Assembly (NCBI RefSeq): GCF_028745735.1
Contig: NZ_JAQZSM010000025.1
Location: 1 to 52,291, forward strand
Source: Roseinatronobacter alkalisoli
Lineage (GTDB): Bacteria; Pseudomonadota; Alphaproteobacteria; Rhodobacterales; Rhodobacteraceae
DNA: 52,291 nt
Reading direction: 5' to 3'
Shown: in pieces, positions 1 through 8,408 of the stretch
Layout: every line of letters starts with the position of its first letter
Numbering within the stretch: position 1 is the stretch's first letter
Notes under the pieces: model-generated
The model's input: only the letters and a program-made list of their open reading frames with translations
Databases searched by the model: none
Told to the model about the DNA's origin: nothing
Translations under genes and position numbers: made by a program

Positions 1-401
1 ACGCCCAGCCATGCGGCGCCAGAGCAACAAGCGCGGTCCCGGGGGTGACATCCCTCGAAAGTCCGCAGTGGCGCGATGCTATGTTCGCCCTGCGGCATGT
101 GCATTGGTCGGGTTTCCGCCCTCTGCGAAGGCGACTGCGGGATCGGCGTGCCCGGCCCACAGCCGCCCTTCACTGGATGACGTCGTTGCCGCGGTCGCAG
201 CCTGCATTGCGAAAATTCGCTGCTGCTGCAGAAAGCAGCATGTAGCGAGGATGAACTCACATAGAGATTTCTCTGTAGGGCATCCCTAGCACGAAGCTTT
301 TTGCTAGGCGAACAATCGCGCGGTTGTAGGCTAGTACGGGGGATTCTATTACTGAAGGACAGCTTCACGTTCAGTACGGCAAGCACTTTTGAGAGAAGAT
401 C
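1..401. other. Intergenic, no gene recognised
   Basis: No convincing coding region is visible. Short open frames here have low-complexity, arginine- and alanine-rich translations that resemble no family I know. An inverted repeat of 7 bp (CCTAGCA 285-291 and TGCTAGG 302-308) precedes the broken NTPase gene and could be a weak hairpin. The stretch may be decayed sequence linked to the accessory region that follows. Confidence 0.5.
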
Positions 402-1310
402 ATGACTGACACCATCATTGCGCGGCGACTGAATGGCGTTGACGCCGATGGCAAATTATTTGAGCTGTCCCACACTGACCTTTTAGGTCGGACGAACCCC
501 ATTGTCGTCTTGGGCGATGCTGGAATGGGAAAAGACGACCCTTTTGGAAGAAATCGGACAAGAGGCTGGTTACAAATTTGTTCATGCAAGACGACTAATC
601 CGATCGAATGATCCTTTAAAACTCCTAGGTGACGCGAATACCTTCGTCATAGACGCGCTGGATGAAATAGCAGTGCAAGCAGAAGGAGATGCAGTAGACG
701 CCGTCCTTGCTTCTCTTGAAGTAGCAGGGTTCCCAAACTTCATTCTGTCTTGCCGCGTGGCTGATTGGAGAAGCGCCACAAGCGCGCAAGCTTTGGGGGA
801 CGCCTATGGCAATGATCCACTCGAGCTATTTCTGGAACCAATCTCTCGGTGTGACGCCCGCAGTCTTTTGTCGAAAGGCATCGGAGATGAGCGCGCCGAG
901 ACTGTTCTCATTCATTTTGAAGAAAGGGGGCTTGAAGGGCTGTTTGGTAATCCCCAAACACTTAAGTTGATCAGAGCCGTTGCTAGCAGTGAGGAACTGC
1001 CTGTTTCAAAAGCGGCACTGTTCACCCTCGCCGCGGCGAAGATGTGGGCCGAGCACAGTCAAAAAAAGCCGAATTCATCGCTGTCAAGGCTGAATGAAAT
1101 CGAAGCTCTTGATGCAGCAGGAGCTACATTTTCCTCTCTCATTTTAACCGGCAAGAGGGCTGTATCCAGATCTTCTGCCCTGGTGATGGACCAAGATGAC
1201 CTTGCCGTGGCGGATGTCGGTTTGCTGGCGTCTAGGGAAGCTATTGATGCGGTCCTGGGCAGTCGCTTGCTGACAAGTAAGGTAACCGTCACCGAACGTC
1301 GTCTGTGCAA
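402..1310 (+). pseudogene. Broken STAND/NACHT-like P-loop NTPase remnant
   Basis: The reading starts at ATG 402 in one frame and continues in another from about position 534, where one extra base splits the Walker A motif. The first frame gives GDAGMGK and the second continues TTLLEE, so the ancestor read GDAGMGKTTLLEE. A Walker B with the LDE signature (FVIDALDEI) lies about 45 residues on, as in NACHT/STAND NTPases. Only about 300 codons survive. The expected long C-terminal helical or repeat region is missing, and after about position 1310 the translation becomes low-complexity, so the 3' end is also lost. The stretch is visibly more AT-rich than its neighbours, which suggests transfer. 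Members of this family are often in defence islands; that role here is inference. A sequencing error could explain the frameshift but not the missing C-terminus. Confidence 0.7.
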
Positions 1311-1422
1311 CCGAGAGCACATCTTAGGCAGACAAGGAACCGTTTGTCCGGCGACAGGCGCGGGATCGCGGGTGGTCACCGGTGCTGCAGGCAGCGATGC
1401 ATGCGGAACACAGTACTCCACC

Positions 1423-1485
1423 CGGTAAACGGAAATAAATTGGTTTACCGATTGCCACGGTAAACCGAAATATATAAGTTTACCG
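1423..1485. promoter_or_regulatory. Tandem palindromic operator-like elements
   Basis: Two copies of the same 28-bp palindromic unit, CGGTAAAC-N12-GTTTACCG, lie at 1423-1450 and 1458-1485, 35 bp apart. Both spacers are 12 bases and AT-rich. All four half-sites match exactly. The array ends 22 bases before the ATG of the nucleotidyltransferase gene at 1508. It looks like a cooperative binding site for a dimeric regulator, but the binding protein is unknown. Confidence 0.65.
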
Positions 1486-1507
1486 TGACAACAACCCGGA
1501 GGCTGGC

Positions 1508-2533
1508 ATGGCGAACCTGAGCTCTGTGGCGCGGTCTGCCTATGGCGATCTTTTGCGCCTTCTGAAAGACGACATGGTCGCGAATGTCCGCGGCTCGCTT
1601 GTCAGCAAGGAACGCGGCGGCAAGGTCTACTGGTACGCGGCGGAGAAAATCGGCAGCGATGTGAAATTCTGGTATATCGGACCGGACAGCACGGAAACGC
1701 GCAATCGCGTGGACCGCATGAACGACCTGCGCGCGCAGGCGGCGGAACGCAAGCGCGAACGCGCCAGGCTCGCGCGTCTGCTGCGCGCCGAAGGCATGAC
1801 CCCGGTCGACCGCGGCACAGGCGGGCTGCTGCTGGCCATGGCCAAGGTCGGAACGTTCAGGCTAGGCGGCACCCTGATCGGCACAAATGCCTTTCGCCTG
1901 ATGGAAGGCGAACTTGGCGCCACCCTCCCCCTTGGCAGCGTGGCCAATACCGGCGATGTCGACATCGCGCAGTTCGAACGCCTTTCGGTTGCCTTGCAAG
2001 ACGCTGTCGCGCCATCGCTTGCCGAAACCTTCTCAGCGCTCAAATTCGATCCCGTTCAGGGCCTTGACCGCGACAGTGTCTGGCGCTGGCGGCAAAGCGG
2101 GCAGACAGGCATGATGATCGAATTCCTGACGCCATCCTTTGACGCAGAAGAAGGCATTCGCGATCTTCCTGCCCTGGGCGTCAAGGCCCGGGCCCTGCAT
2201 CACCTGAACTACCTGATCTCGGACCCGCTCCACGCGGTTGCGCTTTATCGTGATGGTCTGCTTGTGCAGATCCCGCGCCCCGAAAAATTCGCCATACACA
2301 AGCTGATCGTTGCGGATCGCCGCCGCGACGGGCCGACATCTTTCAAGGCAGAGAAAGACCGCCAGCAGGCCGCGTTCATTATCGGGACCATGTCCGAGGA
2401 TCGCCCGTCCGACATCTGGCACGCCTATGAAGACGCAATGGAACGCGGCCCCAAGTGGCGCGAAAGAATCGAACGGACGCTGAAGCGGATGCCGGGCACG
2501 CACAAGACCCTCATGGCGTGCGAGGCGGGGTAG
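1508..2533 (+). CDS. GSU2403-type nucleotidyltransferase fold protein
   Basis: A 341-residue protein resembling the GSU2403 family (Pfam NTP_transf_8) of minimal nucleotidyltransferase-fold proteins, which are often found in variable regions and compared with AbiEii-type toxins. The nucleotidyltransferase signature is visible as GGTLIGT (about residues 120-126) followed by GDVD (about 149-152), whose two aspartates would bind metal. The N-terminal 100 residues are charged and include an Arg/Lys-rich helical stretch. A GGAGG ribosome binding site six bases upstream supports ATG 1508. The gene stands alone, with the tandem palindromes directly upstream and the broken NTPase before them. No antitoxin-like partner is seen. 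The family assignment is fairly secure; substrate and role are unknown. Confidence 0.75.
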   Translation: MANLSSVARSAYGDLLRLLKDDMVANVRGSLVSKERGGKVYWYAAEKIGSDVKFWYIGPDSTETRNRVDRMNDLRAQAAERKRERARLARLLRAEGMTPVDRGTGGLLLAMAKVGTFRLGGTLIGTNAFRLMEGELGATLPLGSVANTGDVDIAQFERLSVALQDAVAPSLAETFSALKFDPVQGLDRDSVWRWRQSGQTGMMIEFLTPSFDAEEGIRDLPALGVKARALHHLNYLISDPLHAVALYRDGLLVQIPRPEKFAIHKLIVADRRRDGPTSFKAEKDRQQAAFIIGTMSEDRPSDIWHAYEDAMERGPKWRERIERTLKRMPGTHKTLMACEAG

Positions 2534-2852
2534 CGCGCCCATCCGCGATATGTGTGGTTCGGCATTGCTGAAGTCAGCGCCACTGCGCAGGCAGGACAAA
2601 ATTAACATGGCAGCGTCCCGCGATTGCCGGTCAACAGGACGACCACCGGACTTCCGGGCGCGCAAAGGTCAATACGCGCAGCATTCAGTCTGGATTTGAT
2701 CGATGGGCCGATCCTGCATAGCAGAACCCATGAAATGTCGTACCGACACCCCCCTTCGCGACCGTTGGGCTTGACAGCATCAGGCAAGTAGGCTGCAATA
2801 TGTCATAATAGGTATATGTATTCTATTATTCAGAACACTATGGGAGGGGACC
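2534..2852. other. Intergenic region with promoter-like sequence
   Basis: No gene is recognised in these 319 bases. The last 80 bases turn AT-rich and carry the promoter and palindrome described separately for the downstream acyl-CoA synthetase. Nothing identifiable lies in 2534-2765. Confidence 0.6.
2771..2829 (+). promoter_or_regulatory. Putative promoter and operator for acyl-CoA synthetase
   Basis: A consensus -35 hexamer TTGACA (2771-2776) is followed after 17 bases by TGCAAT (2794-2799), a moderate -10. Just downstream lies an inverted repeat, ATAATAG (2805-2811) and CTATTAT (2823-2829), with an 11-base spacer. Its position suits a repressor operator. On the other strand the right arm reads ATAATAGAA, which recurs in the IclR/tctC intergenic region near 6519-6528. 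Confidence 0.5.
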
Positions 2853-4970
2853 ATGACCAAGCGAACAGACGCCATCCCGATGAACCGCGTGATTGCTCCA
2901 GCATCCATTGCACTTATCGGTGCTTCCGAGGATTACGCCAAATTTGGCGGGCGCATTCTGCATCATCTTGTTGACCACGGGTTCGGCGGGCGTATCTATC
3001 CGATCAACCCAAAACGAGAGTCGGTGCTGGGCCTGCCCTGCTACAAGTCTGTCGCGGACCTGCCAGACCCCGCTGACATAGCGCTGCTGGCTGTTCCGGC
3101 CGCAACCCTTGAGGAAAATGTCGACGCCTGCGGCAGGGCTGGCATCGGGGCCTGCATCATCATCACCGCGCAACTCGGCGAGTTCAGCGCAGAGGGCGCA
3201 GCGCTTGAAACGCGGATCGTCGCGATTGCACAGCGCTACAACATGCGGCTGATGGGGCCGAACTGCATGGGGATGATCATCCCCCAGGCGGGCCTCGCGC
3301 TGTCCTCCACCCCGACGCTACGATATGCCAAGACACTGCGGAAAGGCGGCGTGGCTTTCGTCAGCCAGAGCGGTGCGATGATGGGCACGCTTTTTCTGCA
3401 GGCGCATGACCATGGCGTGGGTCTTTCTGGCATGGTGAGCATCGGGAATCAGGCCGATCTTGAACTTTGCGATTTCCTCGACGGGTTTATCGCCGATCCA
3501 AAAACGCAGGTCATCTGTCTTTATATTGAAGGTCTGAAATCGCCGGAGCGGTTTCGCGCTCTTTGCCTTCAGGCGCGCGCCGCCGGAAAGCCGGTTCTTG
3601 TGGTCAAGGCCGGCAGGACAGAGGCCGGAACACATCTGGCCAAGTCACACACTGCCAGCCTTGCGGGATCATACTCTGCTTTCGAAACGCTTTGCCGGGA
3701 AGTTGGCGTCGTCCTGATGGATGACCCGGATGCGATGATCCTCTGCGCTGGAATCCTTGCAGCAAACCCCCGGCCCGCAACCGCTGCCGCAGGGATCATC
3801 TGTGCATCGGGTGGCGGTGCTGCGATTATGGCGGACCAGCTTGCCCTGCGCGATTTGCAGGCGGGGCGCTTTGCCACCGCCACGCTGCAGCGGCTAGAAC
3901 AGGATTACCCCGCTTCGCACCAGAACAACCCACTTGACCTTGGCGGGCATAAAGGCGGGCTGGAGTTCGGCATCTTCGCGCGGGCCATTGACGCGGTGCA
4001 TGCGGACCCCGGAACCGGAATCACGGTCTATGTCATGACGCCGCAGCCGATGATGCCGCAAACGCTGGAGCATATAATCAGCGTCTGGCAGCGTCAGGAA
4101 AAGCCGGTCATTCTTGTCTTGAACCTGTCGCATTTTGGCGCTGACCTAAGGGAACGCGCATTTGAGGCAGGTATCCCCTTCGTCACCCGCACTGACGATC
4201 TGTATCGCGTGCTGCAGGCCTACCGGGATGAACTGACATCTGAATCCACCCTGCGCCATCAGGAACCCGAACGGCCCACCGGTCTGGGCACGCCAGATGT
4301 GACTGCCGACGGGTTTCTGACCGAACCCCAGGCAAAGGCCGTTCTCGCGGGCTATGATGTGTCGGTGCCCGCAGCGCAATTGACAGGAACAATCGACGAG
4401 GCTGTTCTTGCCGCGCAAACCTGCGGGTATCCGGTGGTCCTGAAAGGCGTTCTGGCGGATGTGGTACACAAAAGCGACGCGGGCCTTGTAAAGGTGGGGC
4501 TTGAAACGGAACAGGATCTGCGCGCGGCCTTTTCCACGATTGCGCAGGCGATGGAAAAGGCCTCTCCGGGCGCAGATATACGGATCGACGTACAGCAGAT
4601 GATCACCCCGGGAATCGAGCTGATCGTCGGGCTGAAAAACGAACCGGGCTATGGTCCGCAGCTTATCCTGGGCGCGGGTGGCATTCATGTTGAATTGCTG
4701 CGCGATGTCGTCCAGCGCCGCGCGCCGGTAACACCACAGGATGTGCGTAAGATGCTGGAAAGCCTGCGCCTCTGGCCACTGCTGTCAGGTGCACGAGGCC
4801 AGACGCCCCTGGCCATCGATGCGGCCTGCGCGGCAATCGCGCGGATGTCCTGGCTTGGCCCGGATCTTGGCGACCGGTTGCGGGATTTTGAGATTAACCC
4901 CTTCCGGATTACTGAAACCGGCGCCTATGCGCTGGACGGTCGTGGAACACTGGAAAGTCCGGCACCCTGA
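2853..4970 (+). CDS. NDP-forming acyl-CoA synthetase, fused subunits
   Basis: A 705-residue protein of the acetate--CoA ligase (ADP-forming) superfamily, with alpha-like and beta-like parts in one chain. In order: a CoA-binding Rossmann domain (IALIGAS near residue 20), succinyl-CoA-ligase-like domains with the phospho-histidine segment KSHTAS (His about 266), and a C-terminal ATP-grasp domain from about residue 480 (YPVVLKG, HKSDAGLV). It should form acyl-CoA from a carboxylic acid, CoA and ATP through a phosphohistidine. A GGGAGGGG ribosome binding site precedes ATG 2853. The 3' end overlaps the convergent IclR gene by 46 bp. The nearby tripartite transporter suggests it activates the imported acid; the substrate is not known. 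Confidence 0.88.
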   Translation: MTKRTDAIPMNRVIAPASIALIGASEDYAKFGGRILHHLVDHGFGGRIYPINPKRESVLGLPCYKSVADLPDPADIALLAVPAATLEENVDACGRAGIGACIIITAQLGEFSAEGAALETRIVAIAQRYNMRLMGPNCMGMIIPQAGLALSSTPTLRYAKTLRKGGVAFVSQSGAMMGTLFLQAHDHGVGLSGMVSIGNQADLELCDFLDGFIADPKTQVICLYIEGLKSPERFRALCLQARAAGKPVLVVKAGRTEAGTHLAKSHTASLAGSYSAFETLCREVGVVLMDDPDAMILCAGILAANPRPATAAAGIICASGGGAAIMADQLALRDLQAGRFATATLQRLEQDYPASHQNNPLDLGGHKGGLEFGIFARAIDAVHADPGTGITVYVMTPQPMMPQTLEHIISVWQRQEKPVILVLNLSHFGADLRERAFEAGIPFVTRTDDLYRVLQAYRDELTSESTLRHQEPERPTGLGTPDVTADGFLTEPQAKAVLAGYDVSVPAAQLTGTIDEAVLAAQTCGYPVVLKGVLADVVHKSDAGLVKVGLETEQDLRAAFSTIAQAMEKASPGADIRIDVQQMITPGIELIVGLKNEPGYGPQLILGAGGIHVELLRDVVQRRAPVTPQDVRKMLESLRLWPLLSGARGQTPLAIDAACAAIARMSWLGPDLGDRLRDFEINPFRITETGAYALDGRGTLESPAP

Positions 4971-5713
4971 TTGGTGCCGGGCCAGGCACGTTCAATCAAT
5001 GCGGCATGCTCCTTCAGGAATGCCACGAAGTCCCCGATCAGTTCATCGCTCAGATCTTCCATCGGGCCAGAGATGCTCAGCGCCGCGACAACATCACCAT
5101 GGCGCGACCGGATCGGCACCGCAACGCCGCGCGCGGCCTCGTTGATTTCGTGAAACGCGGTCGCATAGCCGCGTTTGCGTATCGCCGCAATCTCCTGTGC
5201 AAGGCGGTCTGGGTCGGTGATCGTTCTGGCGGTGAACCTGACAAGGTTCTGCGACATGGCGGCAACCACCTCGTCTGGGGCATAGGCCAGCAGCACCTTG
5301 CCCCCGGACACAGTATGAAGTGGCGCGCGCGCACCAAGATAGGCGAACGTCCGCACGAAGGCGCGGCTTTCGATACGGTCGATGACAACGCTGGTCAGAT
5401 CCTCGCGGACACTAAGCATGACATTTTCTGTAACGTGTTCAGACAGACGCTGAAGGATCGGGTGGGCCGCCGACACCAGGGAATTCGACGCAACCTTGCG
5501 CGCGCTGACTTCAAAAAGCTTGAGCGTAAGGTCATAGTAAGACCCGTCGCCGTTTTGCTGGACATAGCCCAGATCGCGGAGCGTCTGAAGCATCCGGAAT
5601 GCATTCGACCGCGTCAGCCCGGACGCATCCGAAATATCGCGCAGCCGCATCGGGCGGTCCGATTGCGACAGGATTTCCAAAAGGCGCAAGGCCTTGTCCA
5701 CAGACTTGATCAT
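4925..5713 (-). CDS. IclR-family transcriptional regulator
   Basis: A 262-residue IclR-type regulator. The N-terminal winged helix-turn-helix (about residues 1-65) contains LRDISDASGLTRSNAFRML, with the recognition helix around SGLTRSNAF. The C-terminal effector domain carries the typical TVSGGKVLLAY and RGVAVPIRS segments. It follows the second IclR gene (5710-6465) with an ATGA overlap, so both are co-transcribed. Its 3' end runs 46 bp into the end of the convergent acyl-CoA synthetase gene. It probably controls the carboxylate uptake module. The effector is unknown. Confidence 0.9.
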   Translation of the reverse strand: MIKSVDKALRLLEILSQSDRPMRLRDISDASGLTRSNAFRMLQTLRDLGYVQQNGDGSYYDLTLKLFEVSARKVASNSLVSAAHPILQRLSEHVTENVMLSVREDLTSVVIDRIESRAFVRTFAYLGARAPLHTVSGGKVLLAYAPDEVVAAMSQNLVRFTARTITDPDRLAQEIAAIRKRGYATAFHEINEAARGVAVPIRSRHGDVVAALSISGPMEDLSDELIGDFVAFLKEHAALIERAWPGTNQGAGLSSVPRPSSA

Positions 5714-6465
5714 TTAAGCACTCTATCAGACTGGATGTTTTCGGAAAGGTCGTGTTTGTCGTGATGAAAGGCTGACGCGGCGGCGGCCTTCACCGCAGTG
5801 ATCTGGTCCTGCAGACGTTCCTCTGAAAACCGCATGGCCGGACCGGTAATGCCGATGACACCGATGACCGTATTCCACTTTGAACGGATCGGCGCTCCAA
5901 GTTCAAAAATGCGCCGTGACTCATGCCGCCGTGTCAGGGCAAAGCCAGCGTCAATGGCCTGCGTGACCTGTTGGGCCGCCCCGTCGGACAGGTCCGATGC
6001 CGCAAGCAGTTCTTCCCGGTCCTCGTCTGGCAGTGCAGACACAAGCGCAATACCAAGCGCGCTGTCGTCCCAGCGTATGGTCAGATTGTCTGGGATGACC
6101 GATGCGACAGCAACCTGCGGCAAAGCATTTGCAAGGAAAACGACGCTGGTTCTGTCCAGCAGGGCAAAATGCGCACTTTCGCCGGTCCGCTGAACCAGGT
6201 CTTCCAGAAACGGCATGACCGCCATGCGAAACGGAAACCGTGCCGTGACGTGGCTGCCCATCTGCCCCAGCTTGAGCGACGGGAAATACCGCCGCGAATC
6301 GTGGTCAAACTCCAGATAGCCCGCGGCGCGCAGTGTCGCAATCGTGCGATGTACGTTGCTTTTCGGCAGGCCGAGTTTGCGCGCCAGCTCCGATATGCCC
6401 ACCGGTTCAATTTCGGCAACAATCGCTTCCAGAATAGCCAGCCCCTTCAACAATGTAGTGTCCAT
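5710..6465 (-). CDS. IclR-family transcriptional regulator, divergent from tctC
   Basis: A 251-residue IclR-type regulator with an N-terminal winged helix-turn-helix (ISELARKLGLPKSNVHRTI, about residues 24-42) and a C-terminal effector domain (RRIFELGAPI, IGVIGITGP). AAGGAG five bases before ATG 6465 supports the start. It is the first gene of a two-IclR operon, overlapping the next gene by 4 bp, and is divergent from tctC at 6626. The 160-bp intergenic region holds a palindrome at 6510-6532 that is a good candidate for autoregulation and control of the transporter operon. Two tandem IclR regulators for one pathway are unusual; they may bind as partners or read different ligands. Confidence 0.9.
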   Translation of the reverse strand: MDTTLLKGLAILEAIVAEIEPVGISELARKLGLPKSNVHRTIATLRAAGYLEFDHDSRRYFPSLKLGQMGSHVTARFPFRMAVMPFLEDLVQRTGESAHFALLDRTSVVFLANALPQVAVASVIPDNLTIRWDDSALGIALVSALPDEDREELLAASDLSDGAAQQVTQAIDAGFALTRRHESRRIFELGAPIRSKWNTVIGVIGITGPAMRFSEERLQDQITAVKAAAASAFHHDKHDLSENIQSDRVLK

Positions 6466-6509
6466 TCCATCTCCTTCTGGTGCGTCGCGTTAATGCTGGA
6501 GTATTCGTA

Positions 6510-6532
6510 TTTGTTCCCTATAATAGAACAAA
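6510..6532. promoter_or_regulatory. Palindromic IclR-type operator candidate
   Basis: A perfect 7-bp inverted repeat, TTTGTTC (6510-6516) and GAACAAA (6526-6532), with a 9-base AT-rich centre, lies between the divergent IclR and tctC genes. Size and symmetry suit an IclR dimer site. The left half TTTGTTCCCT is repeated exactly on the minus strand at 10841-10850, within the promoter of the small gene at the far end of the module. Confidence 0.55.
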
Positions 6533-6540
6533 ACAATTTA

Positions 6541-6569
6541 TTGAGAAACAACTTTCTCCATGTTAGTGT
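6541..6569 (+). promoter_or_regulatory. Putative tctC operon promoter
   Basis: TTGAGA (6541-6546) and TAGTGT (6564-6569) are 17 bases apart, just downstream of the palindrome at 6510-6532 and about 57 bases before the tctC start. The -10 match is weak, so the assignment is tentative. Confidence 0.35.
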
Positions 6570-6582
6570 ATTTTTGAGGAGA

Positions 6583-6601
6583 GGCTGCCCCAGAGGCAGC
6601 C
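6583..6601 (+). other. Leader hairpin before tctC
   Basis: A perfect 7-bp stem, GGCTGCC (6583-6589) and GGCAGCC (6595-6601), with a 5-base loop ends about a dozen bases before the GGGAGG ribosome binding site of tctC. It lies within the predicted 5' leader. It has no T-run, so it is not a terminator; an mRNA-stabilising or translation-modulating role is possible. Confidence 0.45.
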
Positions 6602-6625
6602 AGATGGCAAAAGGGAGGATACGCC

Positions 6626-7579
6626 ATGATTTCCAGGAAACTCGTTCTTGCGGTTGCCGGTCTGTCATTGATGGCAGGCAGCGCATTCGCACAGGACTGG
6701 CCGTCAAAGCCTGTCACGATGATCGTGCCCTACAATCCTGGCGGAACCACCGACATCCTCGCCCGCCTTGCCGCGGACGCCATCGCAGCAGCCATCGGTC
6801 AGCCTGTCGTAATAGAGAACAAGCCCGGCGCTGGCGGCGTAGTCGGCGCCACACTGGCCGCAGGCGCGCCCAATGATGGCTACACCATCTTTTTTGGCAA
6901 CAATGCCACCAATGTTGTGCAACCGGTCATCAACCCGGCCGTATCCTACAGCGCGACCGACAGCTTCGACGGTATCGCAACCACAGCGGATTCATTGGTT
7001 TTCATCGGTGTGAACGCCGATACCCGCGCCGCTGATCTGGCCAGCTTCGTGGAGTATCTCAAGGAGAATAACGTAAAATACGGCTCGGCCGGCATCGGGT
7101 CCATGGGCCAGTTCTCGACCGAATATTTCCTTCAGCAGACAGGCACCACCGCCACACACATTCCCTATGCCGGCAGCAACGATGCTGTAACAGCGATCCT
7201 CTCGGGTGAGATTGGCTTCATGGCCGACCCTGCGGTGACGCGGCAGATCGACAATGACATGATGAATGTTATCGCAGCCCTGTCGGATGACCGCCACCCG
7301 GCCTATCCGGACGTGCCCACTGCAAAGGAACAGGGTTTTGATGTGTCCATCGTCGGCTGGTTCGGCGTATTTGCACCCGCAGGGACCGACCCCGCCATAA
7401 TCGCACAGATGAGCGCGCCGCTTGAAGACCTGCTCGCAAGCGAAAGCTATCAGCAGCAGGTTCTGACAATGGGCCTTTTGCCAATGTATCGCGACCCGGC
7501 AGCGACCGATGCCGTGGTCGAAAGCGATCTGGAGATTTTTGTCAACATCCGCGACGCCGCCGGTATTTCGATCAACTGA
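6626..7579 (+). CDS. tctC: Tripartite tricarboxylate transporter binding protein (TctC/Bug)
   Basis: A 317-residue periplasmic binding protein of the Bug/TctC family. A signal peptide ends near AFA-QD (about residue 22), and the mature protein begins with the typical segment VTMIVPYNPGGTTDILAR, whose glycine-rich turn contacts the carboxylate ligand. IENKPGAGGVVGA and YGSAGIGS are further family signatures. GGGAGG upstream supports ATG 6626. It is followed by a strong terminator-like hairpin and then by a crotonase, tctB and tctA, so it can be made in excess over the membrane subunits. The ligand is probably an organic acid; its identity cannot be read from sequence. Confidence 0.92.
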   Translation: MISRKLVLAVAGLSLMAGSAFAQDWPSKPVTMIVPYNPGGTTDILARLAADAIAAAIGQPVVIENKPGAGGVVGATLAAGAPNDGYTIFFGNNATNVVQPVINPAVSYSATDSFDGIATTADSLVFIGVNADTRAADLASFVEYLKENNVKYGSAGIGSMGQFSTEYFLQQTGTTATHIPYAGSNDAVTAILSGEIGFMADPAVTRQIDNDMMNVIAALSDDRHPAYPDVPTAKEQGFDVSIVGWFGVFAPAGTDPAIIAQMSAPLEDLLASESYQQQVLTMGLLPMYRDPAATDAVVESDLEIFVNIRDAAGISIN

Positions 7580-7596
7580 CGGTTCCTCCCGCACCT

Positions 7597-7625
7597 GACC
7601 GCCCTTGTTCAAGGGCGGTCTTTTT
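7597..7625 (+). terminator. Intrinsic terminator or attenuator after tctC
   Basis: A perfect 10-bp stem, GACCGCCCTT (7597-7606) and AAGGGCGGTC (7611-7620), with a GTTC loop is followed by five Ts (7621-7625). It sits between tctC and the crotonase/tctB/tctA genes and probably makes only part of the transcripts continue. Confidence 0.85.
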
Positions 7626-7648
7626 CACCTGAAAACAGGGGCTGCGCG

Positions 7649-8392
7649 ATGAATTTTGAAAATATCCGCTATGAAGAAGCCGATGGAATTGCGGAAATCA
7701 CCATCTGTCGCCCGGAAAAACGCAATGCGCTAACCGCCCGGATGTTTACGGATTTGCGCCAGTGCTGGGATAAATTCGCGCATGGCGATGCGCGTGTCGC
7801 CATCCTGAAGTCCTGTGACGACAAGGTATTCAGCGCCGGTGCGGACCTGAAAGACCCGCCAGAACTGTTCTGGCATGCAGTGCCGGAATTCGGCTTTCGC
7901 TGCGACAAGCCGATCATCGCTGCAATCAGCGGCAAGGCCATCGGCGCCGGGCTGGTACTGGCGATGATGTGCGATTTCATCGTCCTGACCGAGGATGCAG
8001 AGCTTATCTATCCGGAAGCTAAGATAGGCGTTGCCAAAGGCGCCGTTTCGGCACTAGCCAAGCGCGGCGCATTGCGTGTGGTTCAGGAAATGATCCTGCT
8101 TGGCGACCCTATAGCTGCGCGGCGTGCCTATGACTGCGGGATGGTGAACCGCCTTGTCCCCGCGGGGACGCATGTGGCCGAAGCGCAGCGCATGGCGCGA
8201 CGGCTGGCAGACAACGCGCCATTGGTCATCGCAATGCTGAAGCGCATGAGCCTTGACGCGGTGGGCGACACCCCGATCCAGACACTGTTTGATGTCACAC
8301 GCAAAGTCGACACGGTCATGAACAGCGAGGACGCGGCCAATGCGCTCGACGCCTTCCGGAACAAACGGCCACCGGTCTTTCGGGGCCGCTGA
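7649..8392 (+). CDS. Crotonase-family protein inside the transporter operon
   Basis: A 247-residue enoyl-CoA hydratase/isomerase superfamily protein. The CoA-binding and oxyanion segments are clear: PEKRNALTA near the N-terminus, FSAGADLKDP near residues 64-73, and GKAIGAGLVLAMMCDF near 97-112. The position of the first catalytic glutamate of classical hydratases (Glu144 in rat mitochondrial enoyl-CoA hydratase) is a valine (GLVLAM), while the second (Glu164) is kept as YPE. It is therefore probably not an ordinary hydratase but an isomerase, hydrolase, decarboxylase or lyase of the fold. It lies between tctC and tctB, about 17 bp before the tctB start, so it likely acts on the CoA ester of the imported acid. 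Confidence 0.85.
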   Translation: MNFENIRYEEADGIAEITICRPEKRNALTARMFTDLRQCWDKFAHGDARVAILKSCDDKVFSAGADLKDPPELFWHAVPEFGFRCDKPIIAAISGKAIGAGLVLAMMCDFIVLTEDAELIYPEAKIGVAKGAVSALAKRGALRVVQEMILLGDPIAARRAYDCGMVNRLVPAGTHVAEAQRMARRLADNAPLVIAMLKRMSLDAVGDTPIQTLFDVTRKVDTVMNSEDAANALDAFRNKRPPVFRGR

Positions 8393-8408
8393 CCAGACAG
8401 GAGCCGCC

